This document shows positions 22,574 through 35,516 of a stretch of DNA of 64,000 nt, piece by piece. Location: contig NC_081823.1 in NCBI RefSeq assembly GCF_030704535.1, positions 11,024,501 through 11,088,500 on the forward strand, written 5' to 3'. Both the position numbers and the translations under genes were made by a program. How positions within the stretch are numbered: position 1 is the stretch's first letter; every line of letters starts with the position of its first letter. Origin of the DNA: Vitis vinifera. Its lineage: Eukaryota; Streptophyta; Magnoliopsida; Vitales; Vitaceae. A model generated the notes under the pieces. It saw only the letters and a list, made by a program, of their open reading frames with translations. It ran no database searches and was not told where the DNA came from.

Positions 22574-24462
22574 TTGGAATTTTAGCTGCCCCTCAATCGA
22601 TTGGTCAAGTTTTGCCTTTTTCTCACTCATTTCGACATTTTTGTGAGCATTTTTTTTGTTCTTTTTTATGGGGTTCCCAGGGGTGTTTTTGGGAGATTTC
22701 TAAGAGCTTAACCCTTGGTTATTGTTTCTTTAGGTTTGGGTTTAGTTTAAGAGAGTTTTTAAAGAGAATTTAGATTTGAATGAGATGAGGATAATTGTCC
22801 AAATTTTCACCATTACTTGCCCTATAAAGAGGAGCCTTGGGAGCTTGGATCAAGGAGGATTCTCTGTGTATTTTTAGAGGGGAAAGTGTCATACTTTTGA
22901 GGAGAGCTCTTGGAAGGTCTCTTTGATTTCATTTTCTCATTTTTTTTTTCATTTCATCTTCATCTTCTCTTGATTCTTAAGTTCATTAAAATATTGAGTG
23001 TGGATATTAGAGGCCACACATTTGATTGTTGGTTATTTATTCATGATTTACGATTGTTCATCTTCTTTTCTTCCTTTGATTCATATTGATTGCTTAATCT
23101 TTGGTTTAATTTGTTGTACAGTGCTTTTGAGACTTTATTTTTCTTTGATTTTGGTTTCTTTACACTTCTTCAAGCCCATTAATCAAATAATGATATGTGT
23201 CTTGAGTTTTAAAATCCTTGTTTTCCTTTTGATTTCTCTTTTAGGATTTAATTTTTCCCTTTCTTTTTAATGGATTTTGGAAGCCTTTTTAACTAGTTTT
23301 AAAATGAATTTTGAGAGCTACAAATTGTTTGTGTTTTTTGCCAAAGAAATTTTCCATAGAAAACGCTCTTTAAAGTCTCTTTTTGCCTCTTTGGGGTTTC
23401 TTTCAAATCTGATTGTAAGATTCTTTTTCAAACCATCTTTGGCTAATTTTCATGCATCCTTTAATGGCCATTTTTGTGGCCAAGGATAAAGCCTCTCACC
23501 ATAGGCTTTGATCTTACCTTTATGCTTGATAACTTGATGGTTGTTCTTAATCTTTGTTTTTATGATTTTTGAAAACCTTTTCCAAATTGATTTTTATAGG
23601 ATCATTCTTAGCCCTTTTGATCCCTTTTCATGGTCAATTGGGGTTTGAGATTATGGTTATTTTATGGTCATTTATGGTTGCCATATTGTGCTTGATTTCC
23701 ATAGATGTTTCTTTGTGCATTTCAAGCCATTTTTTCAAATATGAGTGTTATTTGGGCCTGGGCCCTTCATGCCTCTTATGTGGTCAAATCCATACTTATC
23801 TGAGAGTTGAGAAGGAGTGAATGCCCTATGGATTGATCCATGGCTCATTCATTTAGCCTACATCACCCATATTTCAAACTTTATGATTTTCAAATTTTCT
23901 TGATTTTTTTGAAACAAGGATTAATCTTGTAAATCTTAATTTAATGAGATTATTTCTAGGCCCAATGAGTTTCTTTCCATGATCATTAAAGGGTTGGGGT
24001 ATGGACTAAATCTTAATTCTTTGATTTTCAAAATTCACCCACTTGTTGCCTTGTTTTTTGACACTCAAAGTGTTTTTATAAATTTGGACTTTTTGGCTTG
24101 TCCTAAAATATTCTTGAGGTTTAGATGATGTTTTAAACTTCTTAAATACATCAAATAATTTTATTTTTACTAAAAAAAATTATTCTTTAAGCTTATTAAA
24201 TAAATAAGTTTTTCCTAATGTCTAAATTTTGCCTTGTTTTAGACCTTTGAAATATTTTTGTAAATCAGTCCTAACTTGTTGGTTTTTAATTACTTTTTTA
24301 TATCTTTCATATATTATGGATTTTTAAATAAGGTTTTGGGCTTTAGTTTCACCCAAAAATCATTTTTTAAGATTGAGAATTAATTCCATCCTTTTGTACT
24401 TGCTATGCTGATCTGAATTTGCTATTGTGGAATGTTCTTTAGAATTGGGATAATTGTTGTAT

Positions 24463-25584
24463 GCAAGGGTGAAAATATCGCTAAACATGGAAGTATTGAT
24501 ATTTGGATTTTACGGATATATCATAAATATTGGTAAAATATAGGTGGATATTTTGAAAAAAATATTGGTGGACGGAAATTATTTAAAATTCATGAAAATG
24601 TTTAGAAAAATTTCAAAAAATGATCAAATAAGCAAGAATATACATGTTAAAGTTATTTTGTAAATGTAATTGACATAGATATGATCAAGGATAATGTTTA
24701 ACAATTTTTATTTTTATTTTTAGAAAAAATTAGCTTCAATTCCTTTAATATATTTATATTCATTTATTTTAGAAATTTTAAAATATTTTTATTAAAACAT
24801 GTTTTATTACATTTTAAATAAAAAATTAAATCGATTTATATAAAATATTTCATTTAAGATTTAATTTCTATTTTTTTTTACAAATTTGTGGTGACAACTT
24901 TTTGCTATTAACATTAATTTATTTAAATAATTAAAATTATTAAAAATTATATTAATAATTTATGTTATGAAATTAATTTTAATTATAAAATATTAGAATT
25001 TCATTATTTTTGTTTTATATTTTAGCAAATTTTAAATAAATTGATATTTTAAATATTTTAAAACAAAAACATTTAAAATTAAATAAAATTAGAAGGATAA
25101 ATATAAAAAAAATTAAAGTGAAGTGATAGTAATTTTTTAAAATAGAATTAAGAAGATAAATATGAAAAAATAATTAAAAATAAAAGGAAATAAAAGGGTA
25201 ATATAAATTTAAAGATAAATTAGAAAACAAATAATTTTAAAAAACACAAATAAATATTTAAAAAATTGGTTTTTTTTTTTTGAAAAATCATCAAAAAATA
25301 GAAGATAAATGGTTGATATATATGTGATTTTATTGATAATGTATCACTGACATTTTGAAAAAATCAATGATTTTTTGGCTATTTATCGCTCACTTTCTTC
25401 CTTCATGTGTGCGTGTCATGCAACGCCTAGAAATCGACAATAAATCGGTCTGTGACCGATATATCAATGATTTCTCTAATTTTTTGGCAACATTTTCTCT
25501 AACCAATAATCGGTGACCAATTTTGTATCGACCACCAACGATATCCAATATTTCAACAAAATATCTTGATTTTTCAATCCATGG
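24463..25584. mobile_element. Non-autonomous element with inverted ends (copy 2)
   Basis: Left end GCAAGGGTGAAAATATCG. The reverse complement of the right end is CCATGGATTGAAAAATC. Both resemble the ends of the element at 20980-22573, and the interior shares 'cggatatatc' and 'cgatatatcaatgatt' words. AT-rich and without coding capacity. Confidence 0.45.
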
Positions 25585-25638
25585 GTGTATGTTTAAGCTT
25601 CATTGAATTTTTTTTAATGTGTTTTAAACATTTTGAGC

Positions 25639-25682
<44 letters not shown>

Positions 25683-26800
25683 TCTCACCTCTATATATAT
25701 ACATATATCTCACCTCTATGCTTGTTAAATAATTCAATCTTTGCATGATGTGTTATTTTGCTTTGTTTCTAAGTAATAAAATGTTTAGTAAAATTTGGGG
25801 TAATTGGTGCATCATTAGCTATTTTGAAGTTTTTTTTTATCATATTCCAAACACTTTGAACTTGTTGCAAAATTTTTGTTTTGATTTATCTCATCTCTAA
25901 CTTTTATTTGGATTTATTTTGTAAGTACCTACTTGCTATTCAACTTCTATAGGTCTTGAATAAACTTACTCATTCAAACTTCTTTTGCATACTTATAACC
26001 TTCTTTGACCATTGATTTGTATTATAGACATCTTATAAATGTTAGACAGACCTTCTTTTGTAACATGATCACCCTCTTACTATTTTATTTAGATTTATTT
26101 TGTGATTGTGTACTTGTGATCCAATTTTGATCACTCACCATACTTAGTGCGTATTAGTCCATTGTGAACCTAGTTTAGCCATCTTTGACTCTTTGATTTG
26201 ATTTTATATATATTTTATATGTTAGGTAGCTTTTGTTTTGATATCAAATATCTTATTTTGATTGTGAGCTAACCCTATTTTCTTTATGCAAGCACGTTGC
26301 CCTATTTTGGGCATTATTGAGGTGTGCTTCATTATTTCTTTATTCGATTCCTTTGATATGTATGTCGTGTTATGTGTGTTCTTTATTTCTTGCTCTTCAT
26401 TACCATTTCATTGTATATTTTTGCTTCTATATCTTATCCATTGGTCTATTAGTTAATTATCTTAGTTCCCTTCACTTGCTTAGTAGAGACCTTTTCAGGG
26501 CTTATAGAGGGTGCTATCTTATGGTACCATTTTGATAAGTAACCTAACCCCTGGATTAAGAATTAATATTCTCATATATGATTCTCTTTAAAAAAAGGAG
26601 TCATTCTTAGGGTTTTATTTCATATTTTGTTTTCCTTTTAAAAAATAAACAAAAATAAGTGATAATCTCAGCATTTTCAAAAATTAGTTTTTTAGAATAA
26701 AAACGAGTCTCACAGTTGAGAGGGAATGCACGTGAAAAATGTGGGTCCTTAGAAGGGTAAGGGAAAGTAGAAAAAGTATTTCAAAGGCCATTCAAGAAAT

Positions 26801-28238
26801 GTTCTCAAAAAATGACCTTCAACTACATTAAATATATATATTGATGAGATAGAAAGTTCATAAAACTAATTGACACCCTTCCTCAAACCAAGCTTGGATC
26901 GAAACAACTTCATATTCTTCAAATCTTATATTTGTTCTTGAAGAATTAGATATGTCTAGTCCTCAAACTCATTCTAAAGCATGACAATTATTTTACACTA
27001 CAAAAGTACAAATGACTCAAATAAGTTTTTTTATCACTAGAAAGTTACTAGTTACCAAATGAATGTTTAGAGTAAGTAAAAACACATTAAATTCCTCAAA
27101 ACTTAACTCCAAAAGTAAGGTTGAAACAACTATCAAATCTAAAGACGTTGAACACTTAGCGTTATCATCCAAAGCAACTTCAAACTTAATAGTCATTCTT
27201 TTTTAGCATATAAACATGTCGTAATAACAAAATCTAAATCAGAATCTCAATCGAGGACCATTCCCATTCTAATAATCACTCTTTTCCTAACTAAGAGTAA
27301 CTAAAAAATAGTCAAAAAAAAGAGAATAAACTCTAAGCCCAATAATAAAAATTGATATAGTTTCATGGGTGGGAAAATTTCAAATATGAATACAAATAAG
27401 GAGAAATAATTGAACAAACATTTTCATTAAAAGCCTTGAAGTTTGGACATGGTAAGACATTTAATTTCCAATCAATATTCTTTATGATAATAACAATTTC
27501 ATATCAAATCAAATAAAATCATTTCAAAATATTTTTATTTTGGTTATCAAATAACAAATGGTGCCTAATTAGATAGGGCTTACAAATGGGTGGGTAGCTT
27601 CAAATATTCCTTTATAAGGTATTCGAAACCAAACTCTACTACTGATAACCTCTAATAAAATCATAGAGTTTGGGGTTCAATGCAATTATATTTCCTATCA
27701 AAGGAATGTAAAGTCCAATACTAATTCCCTTTCTGACTAGAGCTAAACAAACTAGGATCAAACAATTTTGTGTCAATTTATTTAAGCTTTCAAAAAACAT
27801 AATATCTTCATATTTTTATATTATAACTAATAAGAGATGATCTAACGTCATATTTTTTTTTTTATGAAAAAATATATTTTGATCCATGTAGGGTAACAAA
27901 AATGACCTTTTATATAATTCAAAATAGTATACAAAAAAAAGAAATAATTTATTTTACTGAATATGTATTCATTTCCTTTACCTTGAAGAAGCACTCAAAT
28001 GTGTTGTGTCAAAAGAAACTATTACTATTGGATATTTATCTAATACTATAATTTGACGTTCCTAAGAATTTTATATATTAATTATTATTTCTAATAACCA
28101 ATGTTAATTTTTAATTCTTAGAAGTTCATTTTGTAATATATAACAACTATTTAAGACCTAATGTAACTCATTTTCATCAATCAATGAAATCAAAATTACT
28201 CAAAATATTCTTTTTTTACGATCTTTTTAAATCTAACA
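26801..28238. repeat. Duplicated SPH downstream flank (unit A)
   Basis: From about 27190 to 28060 the sequence can be aligned by eye with 46910-48030: 'aacaaaatctaaatc', 'gttcaaacatg/gaagtttggacatg', 'caatttcatatcaaatcaaataaaat', 'tatcaaataacaaatggtgcctaattag', 'ggaatgtaaag', 'gatctaac'. No gene in it. 26801-27190 holds nothing recognisable. The copia relic that follows begins after an LTR-like end at 28238. Confidence 0.6.
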
Positions 28239-29560
28239 TGGTATCTTCCTTAATGTCCACCATTGGAGCAACTTGAAGATTTGCTCTAGTTGCATTCAAC
28301 CACTCAATTTATGTTTGTTTAGATAATAATAGTTTCTTGTTATGGAGGAAGCAAGTTCTTTCTAGAATTCGCAGTTACAAACTTCATTATTTCATCTTTG
28401 GGATAAGATCTCCACCATTGAAGTTCCTTGAAGTAGGGGATGAAGAAATTGATAATGTGAATCCCAAGTTTCTTGATTAGGAATAGCAAGATCAACTTTT
28501 AATTTCATAGCCTCTCATCAATGTCAAAAAGCATCCTCACTCGTATAGTAAATTATAAAACCTCAACTCAACGGTGGCAAACTCTGGAGATATACTTTTC
28601 TAATCAAATTAAGGCTAAAGTCTCTCAATTTAATACTAAAAAGAATTCTTTGACAATGAATGATTAATTGTTAAAAATTTAAAGTCTTTTGCTCTTTTGG
28701 GGTTAATTGGTCATTCTTTTACTATTAAGGATCATGTGGTTGCAATCTTTGAGGGTCTACTATCTAAGTATGATAACTTTATCACTGCAATTAATTCACG
28801 CATAGGTAGTTGTTTAGTCGATGAGATTGAATTGTTTTTTCTTGCTCAAGAAACACATATAGAGAATCACTCTAAAAGTCTTAATTTTGCCCAACCTAGT
28901 GCCAATGTGGAAATGATTGGCTAGAAGTCTCAACAAGGGAAGAAGAAATTTCTTAATGGTCAATTCTCAATTTTCATAAGAATATTAATCCTAGTAACCA
29001 ACACTACAATCCCAACTTCTTTTAGAATTTCTTGAGTGATCAAGACAACTTTTGTAAAGAAATTTTTTAGAATAGAAGTGGTTTTGGTAAACAACTCTTT
29101 TAGTGGACGAAGTTACTAGAACTCTAACAAGCCTTAATGCCAACTTTGTGGAAGTTTGGCTATGTGGTTATGCAATGCTATTATAGATTTGATTATTCTT
29201 TTCAGGGACCATCCTAGTTCCAAGGTCAACATAACTAATTTATAGGGAACTCTTAGGGAGGACAACAACACAAAGGATCGCATATTACTACCATGTTTGC
29301 AATGCCTGGAATAATTAGTGATACTAATTGGAATCCTGATTCTAGAGCATCTAATCATATTACTCTTGATATTGGTAATCTCATGACAAAAGCTGACTAT
29401 TTTGGACCAAATCATGTGCATACTGGAAATGGTATGGGTGTTACTATTAAACACTGGTTAATCAAGTTTTCCCTCTTCTTGTTTTCCAACTCTTAAACAT
29501 TTGCTCAATGTTCCTGAAATAACAAATAATTTATTCAATGTGCCTAAGTTTGTACAAGAT
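28239..29560 (+). pseudogene. Copia gag-protease relic
   Basis: Starts with a degenerate initiator-Met primer site (TGGTATC, 28239-28245) after an LTR-like CA end. Readable gag pieces: NNNSFLLWRKQVLSRI (near 28330) and the open frame 28697-28924 (LIGHSFTIKDHVVAIFEGLLSKYDNF, AINSRIGSCLVDEIE, LAQETHIE), which is the UBN2-type gag of Ty1/copia. The protease region at 29320-29560 reads NWNPDSRASNHIT, where the family motif is DSGA, and ends FNVPKFVQDGNVF. RT and integrase are absent. Many stops and frame shifts. Confidence 0.75.
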
Positions 29561-30285
29561 GGTAATGTCTTTAACAAATTCCATCACATTCGTGGTTTGT
29601 GAACGATTAGGTCCCCAAAATTGTCCTTCCTTATGTATAGGATAAGGCATTCAAATGTACTTTTAAGAGTATTCCCTTTATATCGAAAAACTTAAGAGAA
29701 ATAAAATAAAGAGGAAAAATAGAATAAAAGAAAAAAAATGAAGAAAAATAATTTCAATTACATTTAATTTTATTTCATATTGTATATAAAAACCAAATGT
29801 GAGGAAACCATTTTGCTTAACCTTTATTTTTTCTTTCCTTAATATTTTCTTGGATCCAAATATAGGATTAGTGTTTTCATTTTTCTTTTCTAAACATACT
29901 CATTTTTCATATTAATTATGGAGAAAAGTGTCTTATAAAAACGAGAATTGATTTATTTACAAACACATTTATCTTCACAAATTTCAAACTATTTAAAATT
30001 TATACATTATGACATTACTTCTCAATATATCTCTCAAATCCCCCCGCCACCCCCCTTACACTATGGCAATTATTATCAAGTAGATCCCACATACAGTAAT
30101 TCTCCTACTTTCACTTTCTTTAGGATCCTAAGAAAACATATTTGTTGTCTTCTTTCAAGGTGATCATATGTTGCATATATAGTAAGTTTAAGAAGAAATC
30201 ATGTTGAATAAAATTATATTGCATTTATTTCATTTTTTTATTCCTAACAAAAAAAAAAAAACGATTATACATAAAAAAAACATAT
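29561..30285. repeat. Duplicated flank with degraded MITE (unit A)
   Basis: 29640-30130 aligns by eye with 49430-49990 ('cttccttaatattttcttggatccaaatatagga', 'tttatcttcacaaatttcaaa', 'catta..acattacttctcaa', 'aattattaccaagtaga'-like words). 29680-29868 is a decayed version of the MITE seen whole at 49430-49720. No gene. Confidence 0.55.
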
Positions 30286-30749
30286 TGTTAATTTTGAGTG
30301 TATTATGTTAAAGAAGTTTAAACGTAAACTTAATGCTTTATAAATTCCAAGATCTTGACTATCATGATTTTCTTAACAAACATAAATAACATACTGGAAT
30401 CCATAGCAATTTCTTCAGTAAATTCTTGATATGAAAATGTAGAATTCTCCAGGAGATAGATTTCTCTCTCTTAGCCCTTTCTCTTAAATGAAAAAATTAC
30501 ATTCACACACTAATGATGGAAACCGTACAATGCTACTTAAATGGGTAGAGAGAGGACCTATTTCCTTTTGGTAACTGCCAGCGGTTTAGTAACCGCCACT
30601 CCACTTCCCATCAAAGTAAGGAGTGAAAATAGGAAACTACTTCTCTAATTGTATAACCAATATTTTAGGGATTAGATAAGATAAATCCATTTTAATAAAA
30701 GACTAAAGCCATACACGTGTCATGTGGGACATTAGAAAAATATCTAACA
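30286..30749 (-). repeat. 3' LTR of copia element (minus strand)
   Basis: Read on the minus strand it opens TGTTAGATATTTTTC right after a polypurine tract (AAGTGGGAGA, complement of 30751-30760) and closes ATTAACA. Its 464 bp compare well with the 474-bp LTR of the related element at 38987. It contains, on the minus strand, ATG plus eight codons ending in one extra base (30404 down to 30377), the counterpart of the LTR-encoded exon described at 39359. The donor there reads TTAAG instead of GTAAG. The left boundary rests on terminal bases only. Confidence 0.6.
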
Positions 30750-31197
30750 TTCTCCCACTTGTCCCATATGACTAACTTTATTTTAGCCCCAATGAAGTCA
30801 ACATTATGCGCATAAAAAAAACTAATCCATTTTTAACTCAAATTGGTCATCATAAATACTATGGTCAAATGAATCACTAGTATGAGTCATGGCGGTTGTA
30901 CATTAATAAGGCGACATAGTCCCTTCCATGTACTACAACACTAGCAGTCCAATCAACCATGGTTCATAAATGAGTAGTATCCAAAATTGGTCCAACAAAA
31001 ATTGTCTTTGTAAAAGACTTCCTGTTATCATTTATCCAATCTCATAGATGTATGTACAAAATGGAAAACAGGAAAAAATCAGAAACATGATTAATGAGAT
31101 CTCAAAATGTCTAATAACATAAACAAACATTTGCAATCCAAACATAATAGGCATCAAGGGTTACAATCAAGACCCATCCTTTTAACATGTTCTTTAA
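30750..31197 (-). other. 3' untranslated region of minus-strand copia
   Basis: Between the end of RNase H/MITE and the LTR, with the polypurine tract at 30751-30760. No coding frame is meaningful. Confidence 0.6.
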
Positions 31198-31522
31198 GGC
31201 TATGTTTGGTTCTCAGAAAATTTGAGGGAAAATGCAAGGGAAAGAAAATACAAAGGAAAAATAGAAGGAAAGAAAAAGTGAAGGAAAATAAAAAATGGAT
31301 TAAAAGTTGATACGTTATTTTTATTTTTTACTTCAAACTCATTTTATTTATTTAACTCATTAATATAAAGATTAAATAATTTTAAAATACATAAGTTTTT
31401 AATTAGTTTTAATTATATTTGATTTTCTTTTATATTTTTCATAGGACAACCAAACATGAAAAAATCATTTTCCTTTGCATTTTTTTTATTTCCTTAGTAT
31501 TTTCTGGGAACCAAACATAACC
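31198..31522. mobile_element. PIF/Harbinger-like (Tourist) MITE
   Basis: 325 bp with terminal inverted repeats GGCTATGTTTGGTTCTCAG / (complement of right end) GGTTATGTTTGGTTCCCAG and a 3-bp TAA target duplication on both sides (31195-31197 and 31523-31525). Removing it and one TAA gives a continuous copia C-terminus (Thr-Phe-Lys-Glu-His), which confirms the insertion. TIR sequence and TAA/TTA target fit PIF/Harbinger. No transposase. Confidence 0.85.
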
Positions 31523-33299
31523 TAAATGTCTTTGGTGGTAACCCTTTAGTTAGTGGATCTGCAACCATGAGCTCAATATTAATATGTTCAATACACACCT
31601 GTTGTTTTCGAACTTCCTCCATAACGGAAAAATACTTTAACTCCATGTGTTTAACACCATTAGAGTATTTTTTGTTCTTGGAGAAAAATACAGTGGTAGA
31701 ATTATCACAATAAATCTTCAGCGACTTCTCAATAGTGTCGACAATAGCAAGCCCTGAGATAAAATTTCGCAGCCATAAACCATGAATCGTGCCCTCAAAG
31801 CATGCCACAAATTCAGCTTCCATTGTGGATGCAACAATAATAGTTTGTTTAGCACTTTTCCATGAAATTGCTGCCCCAGCCAACAGATATACATAACCAA
31901 AAGTTGATTTTCTACTATCAACACATCCAGCAAAGTTTGAATCAGTGTAGCCAATCACCTCCAAATTATCAGACCTCTTAAAAGTAAGCATATAATGTTT
32001 TGTTCCCCTCAAGTACCTCATCACTTTCTTTGCAGCTTTCCAATGATCCATTCCAGGATTACTTTGGTATCTGCCCAACATACCAACTGCAGAACTAATG
32101 TCTAGCCTGGTGCAAGTTTGTGCATACATCAAACTTCTTACAACAGAAGCATAAGGAATTCTTTCCATCTGTTTACGTTCCCATTCATTTTGTGGACATT
32201 GCATGAGACTAAATTTGTCTCCTTTCTAAATTGGGGCTACACTAGTTGAACAATTTTCCATACCAAATCTCTCTAAGATTGTTTCAATATATCAGTTTTG
32301 AGACAACCCCAAAAAACCACTTGAGCGATCACAAAATATTTCTATTCCAATCACATAAGTTGCCTCACCCATATCTTTCATTTCAAAATTCTCAGAGAGG
32401 AATTTATTGGTTGTGTGCAATAAACCAAGATCACTACTGGCAAGCAAAATATCATCAACATATAAAATCAGAAATATGAACTTGCTCCCACTAACCTTTA
32501 GGTATATACACCGGTCAATGGTGTTTTCCTTAAATCCAAAGGAAGTAATAGTATCATTGAATTTAAGATACCATTGTCTAGAAGCTTGTTTAAGTTCATA
32601 TATTGACTTATTTAATTTGAAAACCATTTGTTCTTTTCTCTTTATGGAGAAACCTTTAGGTTGATCCATATAAACCTTTTCTTCTAAACTCCCATTAAGA
32701 AAAACAGTTTTCACATCCATTTGGTGTAGCTCTAAATCAAAATGAGCAACTAAAGCCATAATGATTCTAAGTGAGTCTTTCTTGGATACAGGAGAGAAGG
32801 TCTCCTTATAATTAATACCCCATTTTTGAGTGAAACCTTTGGCCACAAGTTTGGCTTTATGTCGTTCAATATTGCCTTTTGAGTCGCGTTTGGTCTTAAA
32901 GACCCATTTACAACTAACTGCATTATATCCTTAAGGCAATTCGACAAGTTCCCAGACTTTGTTTTGATCCATTGATTTCAACTCATCATTCATGGCATCA
33001 ATCCATTTATTAGAATCACTACAGCCAATGGCTTGTGAAAATGAAACCGGGTCTTTACTTGTCCCAATATCATAATTAGATTCTTGTAAATAAACTACAT
33101 AATCATCAGAAATAACAGGTCTACATTCTCTTTGAGACCATCTTAATGTTGATTGTTGTGGTTCTTCCATAATTGGTTCAATTGTAATAATCTCATTAGA
33201 GAGTGATTGATCATTAATTTGTTGTTCAACATTGTAAAAAGATTTTACAATTGTAGGAACAACAATTTCTTTAGAAGTTATGGGTAGTGGGACTTGCAC
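31523..33299 (-). pseudogene. pol: Copia reverse transcriptase and RNase H
   Basis: One frame carries most of the enzyme across three open segments (33299-32931, 32846-32292, 32204-31523) separated by in-frame stops at 32931, 32292 and near 32226, where relatives have Gln or Arg. RT motifs: LHQMDVKTVFLNGSL, LKQASRQWYLKF, and an intact catalytic box LYVDDILLAS. RNase H motifs: GYTDSNFAGCVDSRKST, ASTMEAEFVAC, YCDNSTTV, all catalytic acids kept. The end (ADPLTKGLPPKTF) is cut by the MITE. Closest in the window to the + strand element at 43048-44499. Confidence 0.85.
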
Positions 33300-34174
33300 C
33301 TTAACTTCTTGAATATTTGTTTTTTTTGTAATTGATCACTCCTACGCATTTCACCATTCTCAATGAATCTGACATTACCCGTTTCAACAATTTTCGTACT
33401 ATGATTAGGACAATAAAACCTATACCCTTGGGATTTCATTGGATAGCTAATAAAGTAACCACTAATGGTTTTGAAATCCAATTTCTTTTCATGTGGATTA
33501 TAAATCCTAACCTCCGCTAGGCAACCCTAAATGTGCAAGTGCCTTAAACTTGGTTTCCTTTTTGTCCACAGTTCAAAAGGAGTCTTTGGAGCTATTTTAG
33601 TAGGAACCCTATTCAATAAATAAACAACAGCCTTAAGGGCTTCCATCCATAATGAAATGGGTAAAGAGGAATTACTTAACATACTCCTAACCATATCCAT
33701 CAATGTACGATTACGCCTTTTAGCCACTCCATTTTTCTGAGGCATACCTGGCATAGTGTATTGTGCACATATACCATGCTTTTCTAGGAGTTTAGCAAAT
33801 GGGCCAGGGCGTTGACCCAATCCATCATATCTACCGTAATATTCACCACCTCTATTTGATTTGATAATTTTCACCATTTTATCTAATTGCCTTTCAACCT
33901 CAACAATGTACACCCCTAGGGCATCCACCGTTTGAGATTTTTCATGCAATAAATAGATATAACAATAACGTGAAAAATCATCAATGAAAGTGATAAAATA
34001 TTTTTCTTTACCAAAAGGGGCAGTTTAGACGATTTCAAGAAGTTTTCCACTTCTTGTAGCACCCTTCTTTGTATGTTTGGTTTGTTTTCCCTTAATACAA
34101 TCCAAACACACATCGAGATCAGTAAAATCTAGGTTAGGCAAAATCCCATCTTTCACTAATCTCTTCATTCTTTA
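33278..34174 (-). pseudogene. pol: Copia integrase, catalytically dead
   Basis: The main frame runs from 33949 to 33527 and 33481 to 33278, with a further stretch upstream of 33949 ([20 protein letters not shown]). In the catalytic core the second Asp is Asn ([15 protein letters not shown]) and the Glu is Lys ([11 protein letters not shown]). The first Asp block is disrupted by a stop near 34025. A TAG at 33527 replaces Trp before GCLAEVRIYN. A frameshift near 33300 separates it from RT. Confidence 0.85.
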
Positions 34175-35516
34175 TTTGGATATATGACCCAAACGTCTGT
34201 GCCACAAGTAAGAAGAACTTTCATTGATCAGGTTACGTTTAGTTCCAACATTATGATACAGAGTTAGAAGGCTTTCAACAAAACGACTATTAAGATTCAA
34301 TTTATACAAACCATCACATAAACTATCGGAACCAATAAAAGAAGAATTTTTAAACAAACTAAATCTTCTATTACGAAATGAAAAGGAATATCCTTCAAGA
34401 TCGAGTTTAGGCATAGAAACCAAATTACGAGAAATAGAAGGAACATAAAGAGTTTGAAACAAATCTAGATAACAATCAATGTCTAGAAATAAATGAAATG
34501 TCCTAGTAGCAACCACTGGAACTTTGACTCCATTTCCCACAACTATGGAACTTTCATTTTGGTTTAAAGTCTGGATTGCAAGGAAGCCCTGCATCGAATT
34601 AGAAACATGAACAGTGGAACTTGAGTCAATCCACCAAGTATTAGAAGGAACTTCAGTAAGATTTGATTCGAAACATACGTGAGCTAAAGGCTCACCTTTC
34701 TTCTCAAACCATGCCCTACATTTGTGGCAATCTCTCTGAACATGCCCAAACTTCTTACAGAAATGACACTTGATATTGTTTTATCTTCTTTCATGAGCCT
34801 CTATTCCTTGAGGAGGCCCATTGATCTTAGGTGGTTCTGCCCTTTTGCCCTTCTTAGGTTTCTTCCACTTGTTACTGGCTCCTTTACTTATAAGGTGAAT
34901 TGAATGATGTCCTTGTTGCTTAAGTCTTGTCTCTTCTTGAACAAGCATACTGGCCAATTCATTTACATTCCACTTGTCCATAATAGTGTTGTAATGAATT
35001 TGAAATGGCCCATATTGAAGAGGCAAGGAGTTCAAAATAAATTGAACAAGAAAAGACTCATCCACATTTATCCCAAGAGCCTTCAGTTTAGCAGCTAGAT
35101 TTGACATCTCAAGGATGTGCTCATGCATCCCATGAGTACCATCAAACTTCATGGTGGTGAGTTCAACCATTAATGTCCCAACAAGAGACTTGTCAGCTGA
35201 ACGAAAACGTTCTTCCATGGTCTTAAAAAATTCCTTAGCAGTGTCACGTTCAGGAAGTGTTGACTTAATGTTGTTTGCTATACTCATTCGCATAAACATA
35301 ATGCTCAATATGTTCGATCTTTCCCAAGAATGACTTAAAGTTTTTTCTTCCGCGCTACTTTCCTCAGTAATAGCAGGTGGTTTCTCAGTCCGAAGTGCCA
35401 AATCAGATCCAGTACACCTAGGTGAAATTGGACTTGCTCAGACCAGTATGAGAAATTTGTTCCATTAAGGATTGGAACAGATGAAGCGTGCGAATGAAGC
35501 GAAACAGGAACTAAAA
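34175..35516 (-). pseudogene. gag: Copia gag-protease
   Basis: Gag starts after a splice acceptor (see 35517-35920) with VLVPVSLHSHASSVPILNGTNFSYW, shifts frame near 35400 and continues to 34781 (LSIMFMRMSIANNIKSTLPE, LTTMKFDGTHGMHEHILEM, QFILNSLPLQYGPFQ). After a TAA at 34781 the same frame gives the zinc knuckle CHFCKKFGHVQRDC and the protease (WWIDSSSTVHVSNS, where DSGA is usual), then the pre-integrase LWHRRLGHISK, ended by a TAA at 34172 in place of Gln. Confidence 0.8.

Larger units (their letters stand above)
20670..26800. repeat. Large non-coding repeat interrupted by two elements
   Basis: Opens TGTAGACCCTCCATTTTGTCC. The parts outside the two nested elements (20670-20979, 22574-24462, 25585-26800) are T-rich, non-coding and of one texture. 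The last part (26590-26760: ggagtcattcttagg, gagagggaatgcacgtgaaaaatgtgggtcc) resembles 13030-13150. Open frames near 22570-23820 and 26317 show no domain. It is probably a second copy of the family at 8166-16656. Also present: (TA)n at 25645-25676, followed by two copies of ATACATATATCTCACCTCTAT. Confidence 0.4.

Noticed and set aside
22570-23820. Run of open frames of 67-90 codons on the + strand
   Set aside because: T-rich non-coding repeat; composition is Phe/Leu-heavy with no recognisable motif or start context.
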